From the NCBI GenBank assembly GCA_030621805.1, contig JAUXGY010000128.1, positions 1-5,999 on the forward strand: a stretch of 5,999 nucleotides of DNA. Reading direction: 5' to 3'. Shown piece after piece: positions 1-5,789 of this stretch. Within the stretch, counting starts at the first letter, position 1; every line of letters starts with the position of its first letter. The position numbers were made by a program, and so were the translations under genes. The DNA is from Kiritimatiellales bacterium. GTDB taxonomy: Bacteria; Verrucomicrobiota; Kiritimatiellia; Kiritimatiellales; Pontiellaceae. Below the pieces are notes generated by a model. That model saw nothing but the letters and a program-made list of their open reading frames with translations, ran no database searches and was not told the origin of the DNA.

Positions 1-298
1 GCTCGATCTTTTCTGCCGGGAGGGCCTCACTGCCGCCATGCCCGCCAAAACGGGTGCTGGTAGTGAGCGCGGTGCGCCTGTAGGAGTCGTATTGCTTGGG
101 CCAGTTTTTGCCCCAAACCTCTGGATCCGTCGTATCTTCGGTCACCTCGACCAAGCGGATGTAGGGGTTGCGGGATTCGCTCTTGCGCTCGAAAACATTG
201 ACGAGCAGGGCTGTGACTCCTATTGCAACGATGGCTACAACCACGATGATACTGATGAATATCCCCGCGCTTCCCGATTTTCTATTGATCTCATTCAT
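1..298 (-). CDS. nrfA: Cytochrome c nitrite reductase catalytic subunit NrfA, N-terminal part (runs off the left edge)
   Basis: The first 99 codons of NrfA, the periplasmic pentaheme enzyme that reduces nitrite to ammonium with six electrons. Seen: a short basic N-terminus, then a hydrophobic segment at about residues 12-34 (uncleaved anchor or signal). After it comes a run typical of NrfA N-termini: NPYIRLVEVTEDTTDPEVWG at 44-63, then KNWPKQYDSYRRT at 64-76 and a GGSEALP segment near 88-94. The heme motifs, including the CxxCK active-site heme, would lie beyond the edge and cannot be checked. The ATG at 298-296 overlaps the end of nrfH by 8 nt and has an AAGGA ribosome site 6 nt upstream, so the two are translationally linked. 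Family membership is secure from the conserved N-terminal block; completeness of the gene is unknown. Confidence 0.93.
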   Translation of the reverse strand, partial: MNEINRKSGSAGIFISIIVVVAIVAIGVTALLVNVFERKSESRNPYIRLVEVTEDTTDPEVWGKNWPKQYDSYRRTALTTSTRFGGHGGSEALPAEKIE

Positions 299-803
299 GG
301 TTTTTCCTTTCCCTTTGTAGTCCGCGATCTGCTGGGCCAATCCCCGTCGGCAACGCACCGTGACCCACCGAGGCATGGCAATGAATACAGCTGACGGCAT
401 CCGGGTCGTTTACATTTCTCTTAAATAGTTCATGCACCATGTCGTCATGGCAACTCACACAGTTGTGCTGCAGAATGCCACTGTTCTTTTCCTTGATCAT
501 GATCGGCTCTTGAAAGTTCTGCGTCGTGAAGGCCTTGGAGTGGTGATATCCGTTTTCCGCTTTCGCAATGTATTTGGCAATGAACGTATGTGGCAGGTGG
601 CAATCGACACAGCCCGCCACCGCATGGTGGCTTGATTTCTGCCATGACTCATATTGTGGCGTCATGATGTGGCAGTTAGCGCAGGCCTTGGGGTCCGTGC
701 TGAAATAGGACAGTCCTTCAGCATACCGAAAGGTGAATGCCCCGGTTCCAATCAGCAATCCAAGCAGGACGGCCAGTATCGATGACTTTTTATCCAGAAC
801 CAT
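291..803 (-). CDS. nrfH: Cytochrome c nitrite reductase small subunit NrfH (tetraheme quinol dehydrogenase)
   Basis: NrfH anchors NrfA to the membrane and passes electrons from menaquinol to it (NapC/NirT family). Read from the ATG at 803 the protein has 170 residues, normal for NrfH. Seen: one membrane helix at about 9-27 and four CxxCH heme motifs: CANCH at 41-45, CVDCH at 65-69, CVSCH at 115-119 and CIHCH at 139-143. The first is followed by Met47 (CxxCHxM), matching the unusual methionine ligand of heme 1 known from the Desulfovibrio NrfH structure. The frame stays open upstream to a TTG at 866. I prefer the ATG at 803 because a GAGGAGTAGGGG purine block precedes it and the length fits the family. 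The stop overlaps the nrfA start by 8 nt, so nrfH-nrfA is an operon, the usual order for NrfH-dependent systems. Confidence 0.95.
   Translation of the reverse strand: MVLDKKSSILAVLLGLLIGTGAFTFRYAEGLSYFSTDPKACANCHIMTPQYESWQKSSHHAVAGCVDCHLPHTFIAKYIAKAENGYHHSKAFTTQNFQEPIMIKEKNSGILQHNCVSCHDDMVHELFKRNVNDPDAVSCIHCHASVGHGALPTGIGPADRGLQRERKNHE
305..309 (-). promoter_or_regulatory. Ribosome binding site of nrfA
   Basis: On the minus strand this reads AAGGA and ends 6 nt before the nrfA ATG. It lies inside the 3' end of nrfH. It supports the start at 298 and independent or coupled re-initiation at nrfA. Confidence 0.7.
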
Positions 804-811
804 GTGCGTTA

Positions 812-822
812 CCCCTACTCCT
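812..822 (-). promoter_or_regulatory. Ribosome binding site of nrfH
   Basis: On the minus strand the block reads AGGAGTAGGGG. The proximal AGGGG ends 8 nt before the ATG at 803, the distal AGGAG 14 nt before it. This decides the ATG at 803 over the upstream in-frame TTG at 866. Confidence 0.7.
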
Positions 823-882
823 CTTTCGCGCCTTGATATAGAATTCACGATGCCCGACCCTTTCAAGTATTCAAAGACCTAT

Positions 883-911
883 TTAACAGAAACATCATAT
901 TTAAATACGAT
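883..911 (+). promoter_or_regulatory. Candidate sigma70-type promoter for mtaB
   Basis: TTAACA at 883-888 (5 of 6 to the -35 consensus), a 17-nt spacer, then TACGAT at 906-911 (4 of 6 to -10). It would give a leader of about 95 nt before the mtaB ATG. The -10 lies in the right arm of the 894-911 palindrome, so a bound regulator could affect it. Alternative: a TATAAA at 995-1000, only 13 nt before the ATG and without a recognisable -35. Confidence 0.35.
894..911. promoter_or_regulatory. 18-bp imperfect palindrome in the nrfH/mtaB divergent spacer, possible operator
   Basis: ATCATATTTAAATACGAT reads almost the same on both strands: 8 of 9 positions per arm match, centred between 902 and 903. 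It lies about 90-108 nt upstream of the nrfH ATG, within a predicted promoter for mtaB. The ATTT/AAAT core loosely recalls the NsrR-type nitric oxide operator, but the outer bases fit poorly and the central spacer base is missing. A homodimeric regulator of nrfHA is plausible; its identity is not known. An AT-rich palindrome by chance is possible. Confidence 0.35.
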
Positions 912-1013
912 TCCATTAAGTGGCTCTCCCTCACTTCCGGCTTGCTTCCAAACGGTCCAATCAGTATGAGGAACAACCCGTTAATAAAACGGAATATAAA
1001 CAGAGAAACCACA

Positions 1014-2291
1014 ATGAGCGAGAACACGCTAAAAACCTATTTGGTAAACGTCCTTGGTTGCAAGGTTAACCAATACGATGCCCAACAAATTGAACAACTG
1101 CTTGAAGGGTATGGCCTGCACAAAGTTGACTTAGCGGATGATGTCGATCTGGTCGTGATCCACACGTGCGGAGTAACGGCCGCCGCCGCGCAAAAATCGC
1201 GCCAAACCATCCGCCGCATGCAACGCGACAATCCCCTCGCCCATATTGCCGTCACCGGTTGCGCCGCGACCGACGAACTGACCCAGATCGATCAGGAGCC
1301 TGTCATCCGCATACCGGCCGGAGCCGACTGGCTCCGGCATCTGGCCACCGCGCTTGAACCCCTCGACCTCCCCAACCATGGCCTGGCCGGGAACATTGAA
1401 ACCGACGCCTTTCCCATCTCCGACTTTGGCGACCACACCCGCGCCTTCCTCAAGGTGCAGGATGGGTGCGATATCGGCTGCTCTTTCTGCATCATTCCGC
1501 AACTCAGAAAACAGCCGCGCGATAAATCCATCAAAGAGGCCGTGTACGAAGCCACATTGCTCACCGAAAAAGGCTACCGCGAGCTCGTCGTCACCGGTGT
1601 CAGTGTTGGACTCTACGGCCGCGACACCGACTCATCGCTCGCCGAATTGCTACGCCATCTTGTCAAGGTTCCAAACATCGGTCGAATCCGCCTCTCCAGC
1701 CTGCACCCCGGCGAATTGACCGAAGACCTTTTAGAGGTTTGGTCCTCCTCCCCCAACCTTATGCCGCACCTGCACCTCTCCCTCCAATCGGGTTCCGATG
1801 CGGTCCTGCATGCCATGCGTCGTGGCTACACGGCCGACGAATACTACGCCGCCGTCGAACGCGCCCGCGCCGTACTCGACAACCCGGCTTTCACGACCGA
1901 CGTCATCATCGGCTTCCCCGGCGAGACCGACACCTACTTCGAGGAAGGCTACGCGTTTTGTAAAAAGATCGGTTTCTCCCAAATGCACACCTTTACCTAT
2001 TCGCCTCGTCCCAAAACCATCGCCGCCAAAATGGGTCGGCAGGTTAACGGGGCAATCGCCACCGAACGCAGTGCGCGGTTACGGAAACTCGGCGAAGAAA
2101 TGGCGCTGGCCTATCACCGCCAATTTCTCAACCAAAAAATCGACGTGTTAGTGGAAGGCGTGAAAGATGGAGTGGCGCACGGCTATTCCGAACACTACAT
2201 TCCCGTCGAGTTCTCCGCCGCAGAAGCCCAACGCGGCGAAATCGTTGCCATTGAACCAACCGAAGCCAGCGCGACCGGCCTTAAGAGGTAG
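1014..2291 (+). CDS. mtaB: MtaB-like tRNA threonylcarbamoyladenosine methylthiotransferase
   Basis: A radical-SAM enzyme that adds a methylthio group to t6A37 of tRNAs reading ANN codons, in the cytoplasm. Read from the ATG at 1014 it has 425 residues, normal for the family. Seen: an N-terminal UPF0004 domain with three cluster cysteines (C16 in GCKVNQ, C52 in TCGVT, C83 in GCAA). The radical-SAM triad follows (C152, C156, C159 in CDIGCSFC), then GFPGETD at 300-306 and a C-terminal TRAM domain at about 374-420. GCKVNQYDAQQ and the TCGVT segment favour MtaB over MiaB and RimO. Oddity: the usual VRGR-like stretch after the triad is LRKQ here. The frame extends upstream to a TTG at 942 and an ATG at 966. 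I chose 1014 because the protein then begins just before the conserved domain, although only a weak AGAGA precedes it. The stop codon lies in the left end of a palindromic element. Confidence 0.9.
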   Translation: MSENTLKTYLVNVLGCKVNQYDAQQIEQLLEGYGLHKVDLADDVDLVVIHTCGVTAAAAQKSRQTIRRMQRDNPLAHIAVTGCAATDELTQIDQEPVIRIPAGADWLRHLATALEPLDLPNHGLAGNIETDAFPISDFGDHTRAFLKVQDGCDIGCSFCIIPQLRKQPRDKSIKEAVYEATLLTEKGYRELVVTGVSVGLYGRDTDSSLAELLRHLVKVPNIGRIRLSSLHPGELTEDLLEVWSSSPNLMPHLHLSLQSGSDAVLHAMRRGYTADEYYAAVERARAVLDNPAFTTDVIIGFPGETDTYFEEGYAFCKKIGFSQMHTFTYSPRPKTIAAKMGRQVNGAIATERSARLRKLGEEMALAYHRQFLNQKIDVLVEGVKDGVAHGYSEHYIPVEFSAAEAQRGEIVAIEPTEASATGLKR

Positions 2292-2379
2292 GGCGCGATC
2301 GCCGTGCGCGCCGCACGTACGCAAAGCCAGCACCCCGAGCCGCTCGTGCATGCGGACAGCCCGGCGGTCTGTCCCTACC
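2287..2379. repeat. 93-bp compound palindromic element with 7-bp inverted ends
   Basis: GGTAGGG (2287-2293) and CCCTACC (2373-2379) are exact inverted ends. Between them lie several small palindromes: GCGATCGC (2295-2302), GTGCG/CGCAC (2304-2308 with 2312-2316), CGTACG (2316-2321), CGAGC/GCTCG (2336-2340 with 2342-2346) and GGACAG/CTGTCC (2354-2359 with 2369-2374). The left end contains the TAG stop of mtaB. There is no T-run after the hairpins, so it is not a standard intrinsic terminator. It looks like a REP- or MITE-like non-coding repeat that settled at the gene end; copy number cannot be seen here. Confidence 0.5.
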
Positions 2380-2404
2380 GGACGTATTTCCAAGATGAAT
2401 AACC

Positions 2405-2432
2405 TTTAATCCCCGCCCGCCACTCCTATAAT
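2405..2432 (+). promoter_or_regulatory. Candidate promoter for the methyltransferase gene (perfect TATAAT -10)
   Basis: A perfect TATAAT at 2427-2432 lies 16 nt before the ATG at 2449. The best upstream partner is TTTAAT at 2405-2410 with a 16-nt spacer, a poor -35. A transcript would start near 2439, leaving about 10 nt of leader, which fits the lack of a Shine-Dalgarno sequence. It may also be a chance match. Confidence 0.4.
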
Positions 2433-2448
2433 CCAGCGCAGTTTAATT

Positions 2449-3333
2449 ATGGAAGAGATGGACAACAATTTGGACGGCGAAATCCGACTGTGGCAAGAGA
2501 AGCTTTTTAAGCGTTCGATCCGCCGTACCCGCAAATCGAATCGGCTCGAAGAGCTCATCGGGCGCACGTCCGGCCTGCAGTGCCTGGAGGTCAGCGCAGG
2601 CGACGGCATACTCAGCACCCACTTGCGCAACCTCGGCGGAAGCTGGAAAACCGTCACCTCCACCGAGATCGCCGCGGCCTCCGTCGATAGCGATGGCACC
2701 GAAGCCGCCACACTGATCGACCACGGAAAGCTCTCCTTTGATGACCAGAGCTTTGATGTCGTCGTGATTATCGATGCTCTCAAAGGCCTTTCTGCCGACC
2801 AAGACTTCATCCGCGAATGCCATCGAATCCTTAAAGCGGACGGATGGGTGGTCATCAGCGAAAGGTATCGGCGGCCCGCCAGCCTCGTTGCCCTACTCCA
2901 ACGCCTGTTCGGAATCTCGCCCGTGGCAAGGGGGCATAAACGAAACGGCTACACGAGTAGCGAACTTTACAACATCCTCAAGGATGGATTCGATGTGCCC
3001 GAAACCATTGCCTACTCCAATGGCTTGCTCGAAGCCGCCTCTACCCTCGGGGAGTTTTTCCAAAAACTAATTCTTGGACATGCCTACTGGTTGGTCCCCA
3101 AAAAACCCGGAAAGGATATGCTCTACCGCTACCGCCGCTTAAACACGCTGGCCAGCCTTGCCTATCCCCTGCTCTGGATCCTCTCACTATTTGAGTTTCT
3201 GCCGGGCCATAAACTACTCGTTAAAAGCCGCCGCCGTCCTTGGCGCCCGCGCAAGACCCCCAAACTCGTCGATGGTCGTTCCATCGCCGAAGCCGCCATC
3301 AACACCAAGATCGGAACCGCTGCCCCTTTTTAG
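2449..3333 (+). CDS. Class I SAM-dependent methyltransferase, substrate unknown, with a hydrophobic segment and basic patch in the C-terminal third
   Basis: 294 residues. Seen: a Rossmann methyltransferase domain at about 30-140, with SAM-binding motif I as CLEVSAGDG (45-53), an acidic strand end at TSTEIA (70-75), FDVVVIIDALKGL (102-114) and LKADGWVVISE (128-138). This resembles the Methyltransf_11 family, although motif I lacks the usual first glycine. The region after 140 has no domain I recognise. It includes a hydrophobic stretch at 221-241, long enough for one membrane-associated helix, then a basic patch (RRRPWRPRK, 251-259). That suggests a membrane-bound or membrane-touching enzyme, perhaps acting on a lipid or quinone-like substrate; this is inference. 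Two starts are possible, 2449 and an in-frame ATG at 2458; neither has a clear ribosome site. It lies 157 nt after mtaB and 87 nt before rnc on the same strand. Confidence 0.75.
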   Translation: MEEMDNNLDGEIRLWQEKLFKRSIRRTRKSNRLEELIGRTSGLQCLEVSAGDGILSTHLRNLGGSWKTVTSTEIAAASVDSDGTEAATLIDHGKLSFDDQSFDVVVIIDALKGLSADQDFIRECHRILKADGWVVISERYRRPASLVALLQRLFGISPVARGHKRNGYTSSELYNILKDGFDVPETIAYSNGLLEAASTLGEFFQKLILGHAYWLVPKKPGKDMLYRYRRLNTLASLAYPLLWILSLFEFLPGHKLLVKSRRRPWRPRKTPKLVDGRSIAEAAINTKIGTAAPF

Positions 3334-3336
3334 GTA

Positions 3337-3410
3337 AACCACGGAATACACAGAATACACGGAAAAACAGATACTGACCGAGTTCCGTGTATTCTGTGTA
3401 TTCCGTGGTT
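3337..3410. repeat. Perfect 28-bp inverted repeat with 18-nt loop, directly upstream of rnc
   Basis: The left arm 3337-3364 and right arm 3383-3410 are exact reverse complements over 28 bp, with an 18-nt loop at 3365-3382. Each arm is built from 9-bp units: CGGAATACA, CAGAATACA, then CGGAA. It begins 3 nt after the methyltransferase stop and ends 10 nt before the rnc ATG. No T-run follows it on either strand, so it is not an intrinsic terminator. As RNA it would be a long uninterrupted duplex. From memory, ACGGAATACAC-type repeats are scattered through intergenic regions of several bacterial groups and give spurious TEYTEYTE proteins; I could not check this. Confidence 0.85.
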
Positions 3411-3420
3411 CAAAAAAACC

Positions 3421-4104
3421 ATGAAGAACAGCTACCGCACATTGGAACAGGCCATCGGTTACCGCTTTAAAAAGAAGGCCGTGCTCGAACTTGCCCTCAC
3501 GCATCCCTCGTTCCGATACGAAAACCCGTCAGCGAACGACGACAACCAGCGACTCGAATATCTTGGCGATGCCGTGCTCAGTCTCATTTCCGCCGATTAC
3601 CTTTTCAAGCATAATCCCGAGGCCCGCGAAGGGGATATGTCCAAATTGCGTAGCCGCCTCACCGAAGACCGCAAGCTTGCTCAAATCGGCGTTGCGCTAG
3701 GCCTTAGTGAATTCCTTAAATTGGGACACGGTGAAGAAAAGAACGGCGGCGCCCAGCGTCCCTCAAACCTGGCCGATGCCGTCGAAGCCCTTATCGGCGC
3801 CGCATGGATCGACGGCGGTGCCCGTGCCGCGAATAAAATTTTCAGGACGGTCTTCATTCCCGAACTCGACGAACTCAAGGAAGCCAGCGCCAAGAGCAAT
3901 CCCAAGGGCGACCTTCAGGAATACGCGCAAAGCCATGGCTTCGACATTCCCGTCTACGAAACCATCGAAACGTCCGGCCCCGAACACAACCGGGTTTTCA
4001 CCCTTAAAGTTACTGCCTGCGGAAAAATATGGAACGCCTCCGCCAGCAGCAAACGCGAGGCCGAACGCCTCGCCGCGCTTAAAGCCTTGGAAGATGTCGT
4101 CTAG
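3421..4104 (+). CDS. rnc: Ribonuclease III
   Basis: Cytoplasmic endonuclease that cuts double-stranded RNA in rRNA precursors, mRNA leaders and sense-antisense duplexes. 227 residues, almost the length of the E. coli enzyme. Seen: ALTHPS at 25-30, the signature QRLEYLGDAVL at 43-53 with metal ligands E46 and D50, E70 in REGDMSK, and D119 and E122 in ADAVEALIGA. A double-stranded RNA-binding domain follows at about 160-227 (NPKGDLQEYAQ start, SSKREAERLAA end). The usual glutamate before the signature (NERLE) is Gln43 here, a mild departure outside the core ligands. The ATG at 3421 places the protein start where the family starts, but no Shine-Dalgarno sequence precedes it; instead a 28-bp hairpin ends 10 nt upstream. 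Probably co-transcribed with the methyltransferase gene. Its stop overlaps that of the convergent oppF-like gene by 4 nt. Confidence 0.96.
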   Translation: MKNSYRTLEQAIGYRFKKKAVLELALTHPSFRYENPSANDDNQRLEYLGDAVLSLISADYLFKHNPEAREGDMSKLRSRLTEDRKLAQIGVALGLSEFLKLGHGEEKNGGAQRPSNLADAVEALIGAAWIDGGARAANKIFRTVFIPELDELKEASAKSNPKGDLQEYAQSHGFDIPVYETIETSGPEHNRVFTLKVTACGKIWNASASSKREAERLAALKALEDVV

Positions 4105-4868
4105 AACGAGGGAACGGCGGCGAGGAGCTTGCGGGTATATTCATGCTGCGGGTTGTCGATGACATCGGCAACGGGGCCTGCTTCGACAATTTCGCCATTA
4201 TACATCACCGCAACGCGGTCACAAAGATTACGAACTACGGCGAGGTCGTGACTGACGAACAGGAAGGCCAGTTTGCGGGTGGCACGCAGGTCTTCGAGCA
4301 GGTCAAGAATCTCGGCCTGAATGGAGACATCGAGTGCGGAGACGGGTTCGTCGGCCACGAGCAGATCGGGTTCCAAGGAAAGGGCGCGGGCAATACAAAT
4401 GCGCTGGCGCTGACCCCCACTAAACTGGTGCGGATAGCGATAGGCCCAGTCGGCCTGCATGCCCACCGATTCAAAGAGATCAATCACCATCTCCATGCGC
4501 TCCGTACGCGACTGGCCAATGCGGTGGACCGTCAGGACATCGACAATGGCATTGCCCACCTTGATGCGTGGATTGAGGGAGCCGTAAGGATCCTGAAAAA
4601 CCATCTGGACTTCCTGCCGGTAGGTTTTCAGGGCTTTGCCTTGCAAGGTGGAAACATCGTTCCCTTTAAAGAGAATCTTTCCGGACGTTGGATCGGTTAG
4701 CCGGATGATGGCTTTTCCGAGTGAACTTTTTCCGCATCCGCTCTCGCCGACCAGACCCAGGATTTCGCTAGGGGAAATATCCAGCGAGACATCCTTCACG
4801 GCATGCAGGGACTGGCGACCATGGCCATAGATAACATTCAACTCTTCAACTTTAAGCAGCGGTTCCAT
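4101..4868 (-). CDS. oppF: Dipeptide/oligopeptide ABC transporter ATP-binding protein, OppF/DppF type
   Basis: One of two ATPases that drive import of peptides (or another substrate of this family) through an OppB/OppC-type permease pair, on the cytoplasmic face. 255 residues. Seen: Walker A GESGCGKS (41-48), Q-loop FQDP with Q92, signature FSGGQRQR from 139, Walker B LLVADE (159-164, catalytic E164), D-loop SALD (167-170) and switch His207 in SHD. The FQDPYGSLNPR stretch is typical of OppF/DppF. It ends at HEYTRKLLAAVPSF, so the C-terminal oligo_HPY extension that makes most OppF/DppF proteins about 320 residues long is missing. It starts 3 nt after the oppD-like stop, with an AAGGA ribosome site inside that gene's end. 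Substrate cannot be told from the sequence; oppF here means subfamily, not a proven peptide role. Confidence 0.9.
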   Translation of the reverse strand: MEPLLKVEELNVIYGHGRQSLHAVKDVSLDISPSEILGLVGESGCGKSSLGKAIIRLTDPTSGKILFKGNDVSTLQGKALKTYRQEVQMVFQDPYGSLNPRIKVGNAIVDVLTVHRIGQSRTERMEMVIDLFESVGMQADWAYRYPHQFSGGQRQRICIARALSLEPDLLVADEPVSALDVSIQAEILDLLEDLRATRKLAFLFVSHDLAVVRNLCDRVAVMYNGEIVEAGPVADVIDNPQHEYTRKLLAAVPSF

Positions 4869-4871
4869 TGT

Positions 4872-5669
4872 TTAATCCTTCGCAGGGTGTAGACGCGGGA
4901 CGGCGGCCATGAGTTGCTTGGTATATTCGTGCTGTGGTTTGTACAGGATTTGTTCAGTCGATCCTTCCTCCACCACCTTACCCTTCTGCATGACGTAGAC
5001 GCGGTCGGCAAGGTCGCCCACAATTCCAAAGTTATGAGTAATCATCAGCACAGATAGCCCGACCTTCTCGCTGAGTTCGGCGAGGAGATTGAGAATTTCG
5101 CGCTGAACGGTAACATCGAGGGCCGTCGTCGGTTCATCGGCCACAAGCAGTTCCGGCGAGCAGGCGAGCGCCATGGCGATCATGCAGCGTTGGAGCTGTC
5201 CGCCGCTCATTTGGTGCGGATAGGAAGGCGCGAGGCGAACGGGCAAGTGCACAAGATCGAGCAGACGATTGACCTCTTTCTTTCGGTCTATCCCTTTGCG
5301 ATGGAGTTTGAGAGCCTCTTCGATCTGCCAGCCGATAGTGAAAACCGGGTTGAAGGAAACCATGGGCTCCTGAAAAATATAAGAGATCTGACTGCCGCGA
5401 ATCTTGCGTAGCTCGGGATCAGAGAGCGACAGCATATTTTGCCCGCCAAAGATAATTTCGCCGCCGGCATACTTTGCGGCACGCGGCGCAAGCTTAGTGA
5501 GAGCCAGCGCACTGATGCTTTTTCCACTACCGCTTTCCCCCACCACGGCAACCGTTTCGCCATGGCCGATGGTGAAGGAAATATCGTCAACGGCCTTGAG
5601 CAGGTCGTCGCCCGATCCAAAGTGGATACTGAGGTTGCGGACTTCTAAAATATTTTTTGCCTCTGTCAT
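4872..5669 (-). CDS. oppD: Dipeptide/oligopeptide ABC transporter ATP-binding protein, OppD/DppD type
   Basis: Partner ATPase to the downstream OppF-like protein. 265 residues. Seen: Walker A GESGSGKS (44-51), Q-loop FQEP with Q100, MVSFNPVF (103-110) in the place of the usual SLNPVF of this subfamily, signature MSGGQLQR from 154, Walker B LLVADE (174-179, catalytic E179), D-loop TALD (182-185) and switch His212. The switch reads THN rather than the common THD. Like its partner it stops soon after the HEYTKQLMAAVP motif (ending HPAKD), so the oligo_HPY tail of typical 320-330-residue homologues is absent. The start at 5669 fits the N-terminus of the family (ILEVRNLSIHF), though the ribosome site is weak. 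A 120-nt gap with a repeat separates it from the upstream permease gene. Confidence 0.92.
   Translation of the reverse strand: MTEAKNILEVRNLSIHFGSGDDLLKAVDDISFTIGHGETVAVVGESGSGKSISALALTKLAPRAAKYAGGEIIFGGQNMLSLSDPELRKIRGSQISYIFQEPMVSFNPVFTIGWQIEEALKLHRKGIDRKKEVNRLLDLVHLPVRLAPSYPHQMSGGQLQRCMIAMALACSPELLVADEPTTALDVTVQREILNLLAELSEKVGLSVLMITHNFGIVGDLADRVYVMQKGKVVEEGSTEQILYKPQHEYTKQLMAAVPRLHPAKD
4876..4880 (-). promoter_or_regulatory. Ribosome binding site of the oppF-like gene
   Basis: Minus-strand AAGGA, 7 nt before the ATG at 4868, formed by the last codons of the oppD-like gene. It supports coupled translation of the two ATPases. Confidence 0.7.
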
Positions 5670-5718
5670 GCTTTTTCTATCCCGAGTTTAAACACTCGTT
5701 CGCGATGCTCACTAAAGT

Positions 5719-5776
5719 CACGAAGTACACCAAAACAAGATTCTCTGTGTTGCTTTGTGCTCTTCGAGCCTTCGTG
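5719..5776. repeat. Decayed CACGAAG-type inverted repeat between the permease and oppD-like genes
   Basis: CACGAAG at 5719-5725 and CTTCGTG at 5770-5776 are exact inverted ends. Read on the minus strand, the interior has loosely spaced related units (CACGAAG, CGAAGAG, CACAAAG, then AACACAGAGAA) about 9-10 nt apart. The spacing and the ACGAAG/ACACAG theme resemble the ACGGAATACAC units before rnc, but the arms no longer pair well. I found no gene in the 120-nt gap 5670-5789. Probably an old copy of a dispersed intergenic repeat inside the transporter operon. Confidence 0.5.
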
Positions 5777-5789
5777 TTTTATTATTTGT

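Noticed and set aside
38..394. 118-residue plus-strand reading frame over the nrfA start and the nrfH end
   Set aside because: The minus strand encodes conserved NrfA and NrfH sequence across the same bases; the plus frame has no family features.
942..1013. Extended N-terminus of MtaB from the TTG at 942 or ATG at 966
   Set aside because: The added residues are not part of the family domain and neither start has a ribosome site; the ATG at 1014 sits just before the conserved domain.
2295..2302. GCGATCGC as a cyanobacterial HIP1 element
   Set aside because: It is one copy inside a larger palindromic block and the gene content does not suggest a cyanobacterium.
3337..3410. Inverted repeat as a rho-independent terminator
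   Set aside because: No T-run follows the stem on either strand, the arms are not G+C-rich, and it lies only 10 nt before the rnc start.
3337..3410. CRISPR array, from the short repeated 9-bp units
   Set aside because: There are no unique spacers between units and the two arms are inverted, not direct repeats.
3214..3504. 96-residue minus-strand reading frame through the 28-bp inverted repeat
   Set aside because: Its SVYSVYSV stretch is a translation of the repeat, and its flanks are antisense to the methyltransferase and rnc genes.
4143..4700. 185-residue plus-strand reading frame opposite the oppF-like gene
   Set aside because: It lies antisense to a gene with every ABC ATPase motif, shows no recognisable domain, and is explained as a shadow frame in G+C-rich DNA.
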